DNA of 34,170 bases from Clostridium sp. OF09-36 (GTDB lineage Bacteria; Bacillota; Clostridia; Lachnospirales; Lachnospiraceae): assembly GCF_003481985.1 (NCBI RefSeq), contig NZ_QUMD01000033.1, positions 1-34,170 of the forward strand, written 5' to 3'. The notes under the pieces were generated by a model. The model had not been told where the DNA came from, ran no database searches, and saw only the letters and a program-made list of their open reading frames with translations. The position numbers and the translations under genes were made by a program. This document shows, one piece after another, positions 1-9,351 of this stretch; position 1 is the stretch's first letter; every line of letters begins with the position of its first letter.

Positions 1-196
1 GACCGTTTCGGAGCTCTGTCTGAGCGAACGCAGTGAGCGAGTTAGCGGAGGAACGGTCAATAGGCGGCGGAGCAAAACGGGCGAAAATTCGCGTGAATGC
101 GGTTACGCATGGCGGGGCGGGGGCTTTCGGACTTATGCTATTTACTGTGCAATATTGTTTATTCGTGATAGTGATAGCTGTCAAGCAGCTGGTTCT

Positions 197-1618
197 TCAT
201 ATCCACAGCGGCTTGGACAGATCCACATGCACGCGGTGCGGGTATTCCAGTCGCAGGGACTCTTCCCACAGGGTGGAGAGTTCTTTCTTGCAGTATTTCT
301 GGATATCCATAACCTTCGGGGACTCGTAGACACACTGACCTTTTAAGAAGACCGGAACCATCATCTCACGCATGGTGTAACTGCCTGGTGCCAGGTGGGT
401 CTTTTTCCAGGTCTCAATCGGGTCGAAGAGAAGAAGGGACTTGTTGGTGTCGTATTCCTCGTCAACCAGACAGATCAGGTCAGCAATGATCTTGCCATTT
501 TCCTTGTCGTAGATGCGTCGGATGGTCTTATTGCCCGGATTGGTGATCTTTTCTGCATTTTCGGAAAGCTTGATCTTCGGGATGAATTTTCCGGTAGCTT
601 TGTCCTGAATCGCAGCCAGTTTGTAAACACCGCCGAAGGATGGGCAGTCTTTGGAGGTGATCAGGTTGGTGCCGACACCCCAGGAGTTGATGGCTGCGCC
701 CTGAAGCTTTAAGGAAGAGATCAGGGTCTCGTCCAAGTCGTTGGAAGCGGAGATGACTGCATCGGAAAATCCGGCTGCATCGAGCATCTTCTTTGCTTTC
801 TTGGACAGGTAAGCCAGGTCACCGCTGTCTAAGCGGATTCCGTAGAAGGTTAACGGAATGCCGGCTTCGCGCATCTCAGTGAAGACTTTAATGGCATTTG
901 GAATACCGGAATTTAAGGTATCGTAAGTATCGACCAGAAGGATGCAGGCATTTGGATACAGCTTTGCGTAGGTGCGGAATGCGGTCAGCTCGTCCGGGAA
1001 GCTCATGATCCAGCTGTGTGCGTGGGTTCCCTTGACCGGGACATCGAACATCTTTCCACAGAGTACGTTAGAAGTACCGATACATCCGGCAATCATGGCA
1101 GCGCGGGCACCATAGATACCGGCATCCGGACCCTGTGCACGGCGCAGACCAAACTCCATAACTCCATCGCCCTGTGCGGCATAGACGACGCGTGCTGCCT
1201 TGGTGGCAATCAGGGACTGATGGTTGATGATGTTTAACAGGGCAGTTTCGATTAACTGGGCTTCCATGATCGGGGCAATGATCTTTACAAGTGGTTCTCT
1301 TGGGAAGATAACGCTTCCTTCCGGGATCGCGTAAATATCACCGCTGAAATGGAAGTTGCTCAGATACTCGAGAAAATCCTCCTCAAACATGCCGGTAGTG
1401 CGCAGGTAATCAATGTCATCTTTTTCAAAATGCAGGTTCTTTACATAGTCGATCACCTGGTCCAAACCAGCGCAGATCGAATAGCCGGAGCCTACCGGAT
1501 TGTTTCTGTAAAACGCGTCAAAAATGACGGTCTCGTTTGCATCTTTTTCTTTAAAATAGCCCTGCATCATGGTCAGTTCGTAAAAGTCTGTGAGCAGGGT
1601 CAGGTTACGTTCGCTCAT
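197..1618 (-). CDS. pncB: Nicotinate phosphoribosyltransferase
   Basis: Converts nicotinate plus PRPP (with ATP) to nicotinate mononucleotide in the cytosolic NAD salvage (Preiss-Handler) pathway. The 473-residue product has the family N-terminus (ERNLTLLTDFYELTMMQGYF), a GTHAHSW segment carrying the conserved histidine, and GIRLDSGDLA, a phosphoribosyl-binding signature. I start it at 1618 because an AGGAG lies just upstream of that ATG on the minus strand; the frame stays open to 1996 but the upstream part crosses the promoter and the neighbouring T-box and has no family similarity. A minus-strand promoter is visible (separate entry). It is divergent from ileS. Length fits the family. Function is recognised from motifs; confident. 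Confidence 0.93.
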   Translation of the reverse strand: MSERNLTLLTDFYELTMMQGYFKEKDANETVIFDAFYRNNPVGSGYSICAGLDQVIDYVKNLHFEKDDIDYLRTTGMFEEDFLEYLSNFHFSGDIYAIPEGSVIFPREPLVKIIAPIMEAQLIETALLNIINHQSLIATKAARVVYAAQGDGVMEFGLRRAQGPDAGIYGARAAMIAGCIGTSNVLCGKMFDVPVKGTHAHSWIMSFPDELTAFRTYAKLYPNACILLVDTYDTLNSGIPNAIKVFTEMREAGIPLTFYGIRLDSGDLAYLSKKAKKMLDAAGFSDAVISASNDLDETLISSLKLQGAAINSWGVGTNLITSKDCPSFGGVYKLAAIQDKATGKFIPKIKLSENAEKITNPGNKTIRRIYDKENGKIIADLICLVDEEYDTNKSLLLFDPIETWKKTHLAPGSYTMREMMVPVFLKGQCVYESPKVMDIQKYCKKELSTLWEESLRLEYPHRVHVDLSKPLWI

Positions 1619-1664
1619 ACCGGTTCTCCTTCTGGTTTCGGTTAAATTTGTGTAAAACATAAGT

Positions 1665-1693
1665 AGTATACCATTAGTTTTCTCAAAAAACAA
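1665..1693 (-). promoter_or_regulatory. SigA-type promoter of pncB
   Basis: On the minus strand TTGTTT (1693-1688) and TATACT (1670-1665) are separated by 17 bp, about 50 bp upstream of the pncB start codon. The -10 matches consensus in five of six positions. Inferred from sequence only. Confidence 0.6.
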
Positions 1694-1736
1694 TGCGATT
1701 GACAGGAAAATAACAAACCGACTGGCCGCGGAAACC

Positions 1737-1765
1737 TTGACAATTCCCAGACAAATCAATATAAT
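1737..1765 (+). promoter_or_regulatory. SigA promoter of the ileS T-box leader
   Basis: Consensus TTGACA (1737-1742) and TATAAT (1760-1765) with exactly 17 bp between them. Transcription would begin near 1772, just before the T-box stem I, so this is the promoter of ileS. Confidence 0.85.
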
Positions 1766-1783
1766 GAAAAAGAATGTAATATC

Positions 1784-2150
1784 AAAAAGGCTATGACGGA
1801 GACAGTAGCGCTGTATAGAACGCAGGTGCCGGAAAGCGACCAGCAATAAACAACGGTCAGGAGGCACGAGCGAGCCGGGGGTGGTGGAAGCCCGGTGCAA
1901 GTAAGGCAGCAGTCGAAGATCACTCCCGAGCCGCAGGCTGAACGTACAGAAAATCTGCCATTTGTTTTGGGTTGCTGATGCACACCGTGCAGACAATCGG
2001 AAATTGCTTATACAGTGTCAGAATAAAATCTTCCAAGTAAGCCCCGCCGGCATTCCGCCGTTAACCGGAACTCATATGTTGGTATGCAGTAATAGGTGGT
2101 CAAAAGTGGCAAGAAGTGTCGTTTCCTGTTTGCAGGGAACGGCTTTTTTT
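1784..2150 (+). promoter_or_regulatory. T-box leader of ileS, with terminator
   Basis: A T-box riboswitch senses uncharged tRNA and lets transcription continue into an aminoacyl-tRNA synthetase gene. The leader starts with the typical GACGGAGACAGTAG segment (from about 1794) and has a long stem I. It contains GAAGATCACTCCCGAGCC (1916-1933), where ATC is a good candidate isoleucine specifier codon. Near the 3' end is AATAGGTGGTC (about 2090-2100), whose TGGT can pair with the ACCA end of tRNA-Ile. It closes with a terminator: arms GTCGTTTCCTG (2118-2128) and CAGGGAACGGC (2133-2143) around a TTTG loop, then seven T (2144-2150). The T-box sequence after GGTGGT is less canonical than usual. The specifier assignment agrees with the downstream ileS gene. 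Confidence 0.82.
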
Positions 2151-2185
2151 GTATCAGAGGAATATCCTCTGATACAAAAAAGCCG
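2140..2185 (+). repeat. Long palindrome overlapping the T-box terminator tail
   Basis: The last bases of the terminator (CGGC plus seven T plus GTATCAGAGG, 2140-2160) are mirrored by CCTCTGATAC plus six A plus GCCG (2166-2185) around a 5-base loop. The arms are about 20 bp and differ only by one T/A in the homopolymer. The function is unknown; in read-through RNA it would pair away the U-tract. Confidence 0.75.
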
Positions 2186-2220
2186 CTCCGCAGGGATGCG
2201 CACTCGGTGCAGAGGCAGAT

Positions 2221-2270
2221 GGCTGCAAAGCAGCCGCACCTCGGCGCGGGAATCCGGCAAGCCGGATTCC
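2221..2270 (+). repeat. Two short perfect hairpins before ileS
   Basis: GGCTGC-AAA-GCAGCC (2221-2235) and GGAATCCGGC-AA-GCCGGATTCC (2249-2270) are perfect inverted repeats. They lie in the untranslated stretch between the T-box terminator and the ileS ribosome-binding site. They may be part of a dispersed intergenic repeat; role unknown. Confidence 0.65.
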
Positions 2271-2333
2271 ATTTCGATAGTTATACACACGATGTCCCGC
2301 TGCATGCGTCAAAGATTGGAGGCAAAGAAAAGC

Positions 2334-5300
2334 ATGTATGAGAAAGTACCTACAAATATGAATTTTGTAGAGCGAGAGAAAAAAATTGAAAAGTTCTGGG
2401 ATGATGAGCACATCTTCCAGAAGAGCATGGATTCCCGAAAAGAGGGTCCGACCTACACCTTCTACGATGGTCCGCCTACCGCAAATGGCAAGCCTCATAT
2501 CGGCCACGTACTGACCCGTGTCATCAAGGACATGATCCCGCGTTACCGCACCATGAAAGGCTGCATGGTTCCGCGTAAGGCAGGCTGGGATACCCACGGA
2601 CTTCCGGTTGAGCTGGAGGTGGAGAAGATGCTGGGCCTGGACGGCAAAGAGCAGATCGAGCAGTATGGTCTGGAGCCGTTCATCGAGCACTGTAAAGAGA
2701 GTGTCTGGAAATACAAAGGCATGTGGGAGAAATTCTCCGGCACTGTGGGTTTCTGGGCAGACATGGACAATCCGTATGTTACCTATCACAATGACTTCAT
2801 CGAGTCTGAGTGGTGGGCATTAAAGCAGATCTGGGAGAAGGGACTTCTGTACAAAGGTTTCAAGATCGTTCCTTACTGTCCGCGCTGCGGTACCCCGCTT
2901 TCCTCCCATGAGGTAGCACAGGGCTATAAAGATGTCAAAGAGCGTTCCGCGATCGCCCGCTTCAAAGTAAAGGGCGAGGATGCTTACATTCTGGCATGGA
3001 CCACCACACCGTGGACCCTGCCGTCTAACGTGGCACTCTGCGTAAACCCGGATGAAACCTATGTAAAGGTGAAAAACGGCGATTATACCTACTACCTGGC
3101 AGAAGCACTTTGCGATACTGTTCTTGAAGGTGAGTACACCGTATTAGAGAGCTATAAGGGCAAAGACTTAGAGTACAAAGAGTACGAGCCGCTGTTTGAC
3201 TGTGCAGTTGCAATCTGTGAGAAGCAGAAAAAGAAAGCATTCTATGTTGTATGCGATAACTACGTAACCCTGACCGATGGTACCGGTGTCGTACACATTG
3301 CACCGGCATTCGGTGAAGACGACTCCAAGGTCGGCAGAAAATATGACCTGCCGTTCGTACAGCTGGTTGATGCCAAGGGCGAGATGACCAAAGAGACTCC
3401 GTGGGAAGGCGTATTTGTAAAGAAAGCCGATCCGCTGGTATTAAAGGCATTAGACGAGAAGGGACTGTTATTCTCCGCACCGAACTTCGAGCACAGCTAT
3501 CCGCACTGCTGGAGATGCGACACACCTCTGATCTACTATGCAAGAGAATCCTGGTTCATCAAGATGACGGCTGTAAAGGATGACCTGATCCGCAACAACA
3601 ACACCATCAACTGGATTCCGGAGAGCATTGGTAAAGGACGTTTCGGCGACTGGCTGGAGAACGTTCAGGACTGGGGCGTTAGCCGTAACCGTTACTGGGG
3701 CACCCCGCTTAACATCTGGGAGTGTGAGTGCGGCTGCCAGCATTCCATCGGAAGCCAGGCAGAGTTAAAGTCCATGAGCCCGAACTACGCAGATGTTGTA
3801 AAGAAATATGCAAAAGAGATGGACAAAGAGACAAACGGCGAGGTTGAGCTGCATCGTCCATTCATCGACGATGTCACCATCACCTGTCCGCAGTGCGGCA
3901 AGCAGATGCACCGTGTACCGGAGGTTATTGACTGCTGGTTTGATTCCGGTTCCATGCCGTTCGCACAGCATCATTATCCATTCGAGAATAAAGAGCTGTT
4001 TGAAAAGCAGTTCCCGGCAGATTTCATCTCCGAGGCAGTAGACCAGACCCGTGGCTGGTTCTATTCCCTGCTTGCGATCTCTACCCTGATCTTCAACAAA
4101 GCACCGTACAAGAATGTTATCGTTCTGGGTCATGTTCAGGATGAGAACGGACAGAAGATGAGTAAATCCAAGGGTAATGCGGTTGACCCGTTCGATGCAC
4201 TGGAGACCTACGGTGCCGATGCGATCCGCTGGTACTTCTACATCAACAGCGCACCGTGGCTGCCAAACCGTTTCCACGGAAAAGCCGTGCAGGAAGGCCA
4301 GAGAAAGTTCATGGGTACCCTGTGGAACACCTATGCATTCTTTGTTCTCTACGCAAACATCGATAACTTCGACGCAACCAAGTATACACTGGATTACGAT
4401 AAGCTGCCGGTTATGGATAAGTGGCTCTTATCCAAGTTAAACTCCATGGTCAAAGATGTGGATGATAACCTGGCAAACTACCGCATCCCGGAGGCTGCAA
4501 GAGCCCTGCAGGAATTCGTAGATGACATGAGTAACTGGTATGTCAGAAGAAGCCGTGAGCGTTTCTGGGCAAAGGGCATGGAGCAGGACAAGATCAATGC
4601 TTACATGACGCTGTACACCGCTCTGGTAACGGTTTCCAAGGCTGCAGCTCCGATGATTCCGTTCATGACCGAGGACATCTACCAGAACCTGGTAAGAAGC
4701 ATCGACAAGACAGCTCCGGAGAGTATCCATCTGTGCGATTTCCCGGCTGTAGAGGAAAAGCTCATCGACAAGCAGTTAGAGTCCGATATGGAGGAAGTCT
4801 TAAAGATTGTTGTATTCGGCCGTGCAGCAAGAAATACTGCAAACATCAAGAACCGCCAGCCGATTGGTAAGATGTATGTCAAGGCTGAGAACAAGCTGTC
4901 TGACTTCTACGTAGAAATCATTGAGGACGAGTTAAATGTCAAGAGCGTTGAATTTGTAGACGATGTGAGAAACTTCACTTCCTACAGCTTCAAGCCGCAG
5001 CTTAAGACCGTCGGACCGAAGTACGGCAAGCAGCTTGGCAATATCCGCAAGGCACTGTCTGAGATCGACGGAAATGCCGCTATGGATACCTTAAAGGCAG
5101 AGGGCGCACTGAAGTTTGACTTCGGCGGCGAGCCGGTAGTTCTGACCGAAGAGGACCTCCTGATTGAGATGGCACAGACCGAAGGCTATGTATCTGAGGG
5201 TGACAACTATGTAACCGTAGCCCTGGATACCAACCTGACTCCGGAACTTCTGGAAGAGGGCTTTGTCCGCGAGGTTGTGAGCAAGATCCAGACCATGCGA

Positions 5301-5525
5301 AAAGAAGCAGGTTTTGAGGTTACCGATCATATTAATGTATATCAGGATAATAACGATAAGATCGCTGCTATCTTTAAGAAATATGCAGACACCATTAAAG
5401 GTGAAGTACTTGCCGATCACATTTTCCTTGGACAGATGAGTGGATACGCAAAAGAGTGGAATATTAACGGTGAGACCGGAATGTTGGGTGTTGAAAAAGC
5501 AACAGATGACAGCTGCGAAAAATAA
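2334..5525 (+). CDS. ileS: Isoleucyl-tRNA synthetase
   Basis: Class I aminoacyl-tRNA synthetase that charges tRNA-Ile. The 1063-residue product has HIGH at residues 55-58, the KMSKS loop at 608-612, cysteine pairs CPRCG and CPQCG plus a CECGC segment that look like zinc knuckles, a large CP1 editing insertion, and an anticodon-binding C-terminal half. The length suits the longer, eukaryote-like IleRS class, which is often associated with natural mupirocin tolerance (family knowledge, not tested here). The start at 2334 follows GGAGG at 2318-2322; the open frame further upstream is the T-box leader and is not coding. Regulated by the T-box. Very confident. Confidence 0.97.
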   Translation: MYEKVPTNMNFVEREKKIEKFWDDEHIFQKSMDSRKEGPTYTFYDGPPTANGKPHIGHVLTRVIKDMIPRYRTMKGCMVPRKAGWDTHGLPVELEVEKMLGLDGKEQIEQYGLEPFIEHCKESVWKYKGMWEKFSGTVGFWADMDNPYVTYHNDFIESEWWALKQIWEKGLLYKGFKIVPYCPRCGTPLSSHEVAQGYKDVKERSAIARFKVKGEDAYILAWTTTPWTLPSNVALCVNPDETYVKVKNGDYTYYLAEALCDTVLEGEYTVLESYKGKDLEYKEYEPLFDCAVAICEKQKKKAFYVVCDNYVTLTDGTGVVHIAPAFGEDDSKVGRKYDLPFVQLVDAKGEMTKETPWEGVFVKKADPLVLKALDEKGLLFSAPNFEHSYPHCWRCDTPLIYYARESWFIKMTAVKDDLIRNNNTINWIPESIGKGRFGDWLENVQDWGVSRNRYWGTPLNIWECECGCQHSIGSQAELKSMSPNYADVVKKYAKEMDKETNGEVELHRPFIDDVTITCPQCGKQMHRVPEVIDCWFDSGSMPFAQHHYPFENKELFEKQFPADFISEAVDQTRGWFYSLLAISTLIFNKAPYKNVIVLGHVQDENGQKMSKSKGNAVDPFDALETYGADAIRWYFYINSAPWLPNRFHGKAVQEGQRKFMGTLWNTYAFFVLYANIDNFDATKYTLDYDKLPVMDKWLLSKLNSMVKDVDDNLANYRIPEAARALQEFVDDMSNWYVRRSRERFWAKGMEQDKINAYMTLYTALVTVSKAAAPMIPFMTEDIYQNLVRSIDKTAPESIHLCDFPAVEEKLIDKQLESDMEEVLKIVVFGRAARNTANIKNRQPIGKMYVKAENKLSDFYVEIIEDELNVKSVEFVDDVRNFTSYSFKPQLKTVGPKYGKQLGNIRKALSEIDGNAAMDTLKAEGALKFDFGGEPVVLTEEDLLIEMAQTEGYVSEGDNYVTVALDTNLTPELLEEGFVREVVSKIQTMRKEAGFEVTDHINVYQDNNDKIAAIFKKYADTIKGEVLADHIFLGQMSGYAKEWNINGETGMLGVEKATDDSCEK

Positions 5526-5580
5526 GGTATGTATAAGATGTTGCTGCGATGGTGTTTCCTGTTTGCGCAACATATAACAG

Positions 5581-5619
5581 CAATGCTGTCACCCGTGCAG
5601 CACATGGGCGGCAGCATTG
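5581..5619 (+). repeat. Stem-loop between ileS and glgP
   Basis: CAATGCTG (5581-5588) and CAGCATTG (5612-5619) are perfect 8-bp arms with further CCC/GGG pairing inside. There is no T-tract, so it is not a standard intrinsic terminator. It may be an RNA processing or stability element for the 154-bp spacer. Confidence 0.5.
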
Positions 5620-5679
5620 GCATGCCTGGCCTGAAAAGGTTTATAAGGGCAGACTGCAACTGAGGAGAGGAGATCCAGT

Positions 5680-8145
5680 ATGAAAGTCATTGCAAACAAA
5701 GGGTTTGACAAAGAAACATTTAAAAAGAGCGTTGTCGATAACGTGAAGAACCTGTACCGCCGCACCATTGATGAGGCAACCCCGAACCAGGTGTTCCAGG
5801 CTGTTGCCTATGCGGTAAAGGATGTCATCATCGACGAGTGGATCGCGACCCATAAGGAATATGAGAAGAAGGATGTAAAGACCGTTTACTATCTTTCCAT
5901 GGAGTTTTTGATGGGACGTGCGCTGGGCAATAACATCATCAGCATTATGGCAAGAGACGAAGTGAAGGAAGTCTTAGATGAGCTTGGCTTCGACTTAAAC
6001 GTGATCGAGGACCAGGAGCCGGATGCAGCACTTGGAAACGGTGGTCTGGGACGTCTTGCCGCATGCTTTTTGGATTCTCTTGCAACGCTTGGATACCCGG
6101 CTTATGGCTGCGGCATCCGTTACCACTATGGTATGTTCAAACAGAAAATTGAAAACGGTTACCAGGTCGAGGTGCCGGATAACTGGTTAAAGGATGGCAA
6201 CCCGTTTGAGGTACGCCGTTCCGAGTATGCGACTGAGGTAAGATTTGGCGGTTATGTGCGCACCGTATGGGAAAATGGAAGAGAGCATTTCGTGCAGGAG
6301 GGTTACCAGTCTGTTATGGCGATTCCGTACGATCTGCCGGTTGTAGGCTATGGCAATAACGTAGTCAACACCCTGCGTATCTGGGATGCACAGCCGATCA
6401 ACACCTTCAACCTGGATTCCTTTGATAAGGGTGATTATCAGAAGGCCGTGGAGCAGGAGAACCTGGCAAAGACCATCTGTGATGTGCTTTACCCGAATGA
6501 TAACCACTATGCAGGTAAGGAGCTGCGCTTAAAACAGCAGTACTTCTTCATTTCTGCAAGTGTACAGCGTGCCGTAAGCAAGTACATGGAAAAGCATGAT
6601 GATGTCCGCAAATTCTACGAGAAGAACGTATTCCAGTTAAACGATACCCATCCGACCGTAGCAGTTGCAGAGCTTATGCGTATCCTTCTGGATGATTACA
6701 ATTTAACCTGGGAAGAGGCATGGGATGTTACCACCAAGACCTGTGCGTACACCAACCATACCATCATGGCAGAGGCACTGGAAAAATGGCCGATCGAACT
6801 GTTCTCCAGACTGCTTCCGCGTATCTACCAGATCGTAGAGGAGATCAACCGCCGCTTCATCATCGAGATCCAGCAGAAATATCCGGGCAACCAGGAGAAG
6901 ATCGCGAAGATGGCCATTGTCTACGACGGTCAGGTGAAGATGGCTCATATGGCAATCGCAGGCAGCTTCTCCGTAAATGGTGTAGCAAGACTGCACACCG
7001 AGATCCTGGAAAAGCAGGAGTTAAAAGATTTCTACGAGATGATGCCGCAGAAGTTCAACAACAAGACCAACGGCATTACCCAGAGACGTTTCCTGCTTCA
7101 TGCAAACCCGCTTCTGGCAGACTGGATCACCGACAAGATCGGCGACGAGTGGATCACTGACCTTTCCGTAATCAGCAAATTAAAGCTGTATGTGGATGAC
7201 GAGAAGTGCCAGCACGAGTTTATGAACATCAAGTACCAGAACAAGGTACGTCTGGCAAAATACATCAAAGAGCACAACGGCATCGATGTAGATCCGCGTT
7301 CGATTTTTGATGTTCAGGTTAAGAGACTGCACGAGTATAAGCGCCAGCTGATGAACATCCTGCATGTCATGTATCTGTACAACCAGCTGAAGGATAACCC
7401 GAACCTGGATATGGTTCCGAGAACCTTCATCTTCGGTGCAAAGGCAGCAGCAGGCTACAAGAGAGCAAAGCTGACCATCAAGCTCATCAACTCGGTAGCA
7501 GATGTGATCAACAATGATAAGTCCATCAACGGCAAGATCAAAGTTGTTTTCATCGAAGATTACCGTGTATCCAACGCAGAGATCATCTTTGCGGCAGCCG
7601 ATGTCAGCGAGCAGATTTCTACTGCAAGTAAAGAGGCATCCGGTACCGGTAACATGAAGTTCATGCTGAATGGTGCCCTGACTGTGGGAACCATGGACGG
7701 TGCAAACGTTGAGATCGTGGAAGAGGTTGGTGCAGAAAATGCGTTCATCTTCGGTACTTCCTCTGACGATATCATCCGCATGGAGCACGACCACAGCTAC
7801 GATCCGATGCAGATCTTCAACAACGACCAGGATATCCGCCGCGTGCTGATGCAGCTGATTAACGGCTACTATGCACCGAACGATCCAGAGCTGTTCCGTG
7901 ATATTTACAACTCCCTGCTGAATACCTTGAGCAGCGACCGTGCAGATACCTACTTCATCCTGAAAGACTTCCGGATGTACGCAGACGCACAGAAGCGCGT
8001 AGACGAGGCATACCGCGATGAGCAGTGGTGGGCAAAGGCAGCAATGCTCAATACCGCATGCAGCGGCAAGTTCAGTTCCGACCGTACCATTGAAGAGTAC
8101 GTAAAAGATATCTGGCATCTGGATAAGGTGAAGGTAGAACTGTAA
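5680..8145 (+). CDS. glgP: Glycogen/starch (alpha-glucan) phosphorylase
   Basis: Releases glucose 1-phosphate from alpha-1,4-glucan ends using phosphate and pyridoxal phosphate. The 821-residue length is normal for the family. It shows YYLSMEFLMGRALGNN and ALGNGGLGRLAACFLDS near the N-terminus, and the C-terminal EASGTGNMKFMLNGALTVGT signature in which Lys660 is the PLP-binding lysine. It starts at an ATG after GAGGAGAGGAG. It is downstream of ileS in the same direction, but the metabolic link is weak and a separate promoter is likely though not obvious. A strong terminator follows directly. Confidence 0.95.
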   Translation: MKVIANKGFDKETFKKSVVDNVKNLYRRTIDEATPNQVFQAVAYAVKDVIIDEWIATHKEYEKKDVKTVYYLSMEFLMGRALGNNIISIMARDEVKEVLDELGFDLNVIEDQEPDAALGNGGLGRLAACFLDSLATLGYPAYGCGIRYHYGMFKQKIENGYQVEVPDNWLKDGNPFEVRRSEYATEVRFGGYVRTVWENGREHFVQEGYQSVMAIPYDLPVVGYGNNVVNTLRIWDAQPINTFNLDSFDKGDYQKAVEQENLAKTICDVLYPNDNHYAGKELRLKQQYFFISASVQRAVSKYMEKHDDVRKFYEKNVFQLNDTHPTVAVAELMRILLDDYNLTWEEAWDVTTKTCAYTNHTIMAEALEKWPIELFSRLLPRIYQIVEEINRRFIIEIQQKYPGNQEKIAKMAIVYDGQVKMAHMAIAGSFSVNGVARLHTEILEKQELKDFYEMMPQKFNNKTNGITQRRFLLHANPLLADWITDKIGDEWITDLSVISKLKLYVDDEKCQHEFMNIKYQNKVRLAKYIKEHNGIDVDPRSIFDVQVKRLHEYKRQLMNILHVMYLYNQLKDNPNLDMVPRTFIFGAKAAAGYKRAKLTIKLINSVADVINNDKSINGKIKVVFIEDYRVSNAEIIFAAADVSEQISTASKEASGTGNMKFMLNGALTVGTMDGANVEIVEEVGAENAFIFGTSSDDIIRMEHDHSYDPMQIFNNDQDIRRVLMQLINGYYAPNDPELFRDIYNSLLNTLSSDRADTYFILKDFRMYADAQKRVDEAYRDEQWWAKAAMLNTACSGKFSSDRTIEEYVKDIWHLDKVKVEL

Positions 8146-8162
8146 ATCTGGCATAAAATCAG

Positions 8163-8203
8163 AAATCCCTCCATAGATTAGAAATAATCTGGAGGGATTT
8201 TTT
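8163..8203 (+). terminator. glgP terminator whose 3' arm holds the spoIID SD
   Basis: AAATCCCTCCA (8163-8173) pairs with TGGAGGGATTT (8190-8200), followed by a T-run ending at 8203, immediately before the ATG of the next gene. The 3' arm contains GGAGGG, which is also the only good ribosome-binding site for that gene. Confidence 0.88.
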
Positions 8204-9310
8204 ATGCGAAAAATTGGAGTGATCTTTGCGGCTTTGTTTATGGTGTCCTGGATGTTTTCTTTCTTTTGCATGCATGCAGCAGGACAGGACTGGACAGGAA
8301 ATTCGCATAATGCCGAGCAGGGGGATGTGGAGGCGGGAGCAGCAGATCTGCCAGCTGAACAGAAGATTCCGGGCCAGTCAGATAGACTTGGTATATCTGG
8401 AAATACGAATCGTTCCGGAGAATCTGCCCTGGCAGCCGCACAGCAGGAAAGCAGGAACATGTTCCAGAGCCGCCGCGTTATTCTGGAACGTTATGGTATC
8501 AAGACGTATCTTTCGGTGGAAGATTATCTGCCGGGTGTCGTAGTCTGCCAGGCAAGTCCGGAACTTGGTCAGGAGGCTTTGAAATGCCAGGCGGTGATTG
8601 CCCGAACTTACATATACCGTCAAATGGGAGAGCGGGAGGAAATTCAGGAGGAAGAGCTGGACCTGGACTACCTGGGTGACCGGACAGCATTTGACGGGGC
8701 AGGACTGACCGTGCATCAGAAGGAACAGCTGGCAGAGAGTCTGGAACGCTGCAAGCTTGCCGCAAAAGAAACTGCAGGAATGGTTATGAAGTATGATGAC
8801 CGTTACATTTTGCCTTTATTTCATGAATGCAGTGCCGGGCGGACCAGGACCGGGGAGGCTGATTATCCATACCTGCAGTCCGTAGAGAGCAGGTGGGATG
8901 AGCAGAAAAACAAGGACAGACATTCTGCAACATTGGAAAGTGAAACAGCATTTAATCTATCAGATTTTGCAGCACGGATTGGAAAACTGAATGATTCCAA
9001 GGCAGTGGATGAGGCACGCCTGCCTTCTGAGATCCAGGTTGTGAAACGCGATGATGCCGGGTATGTGCTCCAGATGAAAATCGGACCGGGAACTTATACG
9101 GGCGATGAAGTGCAGTATGCGCTGGAACTGCCATCCGCATGTTTTACGATTGACACGAAATCCCAGGGGCAGATCATCGTTCGGACAAAAGGGCGTGGGC
9201 ACGGGTATGGACTCAGCCAGCATGGGGCAGAAGCCATGGCGGAAGAAGGATGGAGCTTTGAAGACATTTTAAAATATTATTATAAAAATATTTCGCTGGT
9301 CACTGAATAA
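8204..9310 (+). CDS. spoIID: Stage II sporulation protein D (SpoIID)
   Basis: SpoIID is a membrane-anchored lytic transglycosylase of the DMP complex that drives engulfment of the forespore. The 368-residue product has an N-terminal signal/anchor (about residues 4-26). It also has the SpoIID domain (VEDYLPGVV...ALKCQAVIARTYIY, FHECSAGRTRTGEADYPYL) and the C-terminal GRGHGYGLSQHGAEAMA signature. A roughly 50-residue low-complexity stretch separates the anchor from the domain. Where B. subtilis SpoIID has its catalytic glutamate, this protein has glutamine (Gln116, by alignment from memory). It is followed by a SpoIIQ-like gene, the usual clostridial order. The start is fixed by GGAGGG inside the upstream terminator. 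Confidence 0.9.
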   Translation: MRKIGVIFAALFMVSWMFSFFCMHAAGQDWTGNSHNAEQGDVEAGAADLPAEQKIPGQSDRLGISGNTNRSGESALAAAQQESRNMFQSRRVILERYGIKTYLSVEDYLPGVVVCQASPELGQEALKCQAVIARTYIYRQMGEREEIQEEELDLDYLGDRTAFDGAGLTVHQKEQLAESLERCKLAAKETAGMVMKYDDRYILPLFHECSAGRTRTGEADYPYLQSVESRWDEQKNKDRHSATLESETAFNLSDFAARIGKLNDSKAVDEARLPSEIQVVKRDDAGYVLQMKIGPGTYTGDEVQYALELPSACFTIDTKSQGQIIVRTKGRGHGYGLSQHGAEAMAEEGWSFEDILKYYYKNISLVTE

Positions 9311-9351
9311 GAAAAGGCACTTTGGCAAAACTACTACCGAGGTGATAAACG

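Noticed and set aside
1619..1996. Upstream in-frame extension of pncB
   Set aside because: Covers the promoter and T-box leader, with no similarity to the family; the AGGAG supports 1618.
1962..2333. Upstream in-frame extension of ileS
   Set aside because: Overlaps the T-box and its terminator; the family N-terminus and a GGAGG fix the start at 2334.
7180..8460. Long open frame on the minus strand, 426 codons
   Set aside because: Antisense to the 3' half of glgP and the start of spoIID and crosses a terminator; composition is that of a shadow frame.
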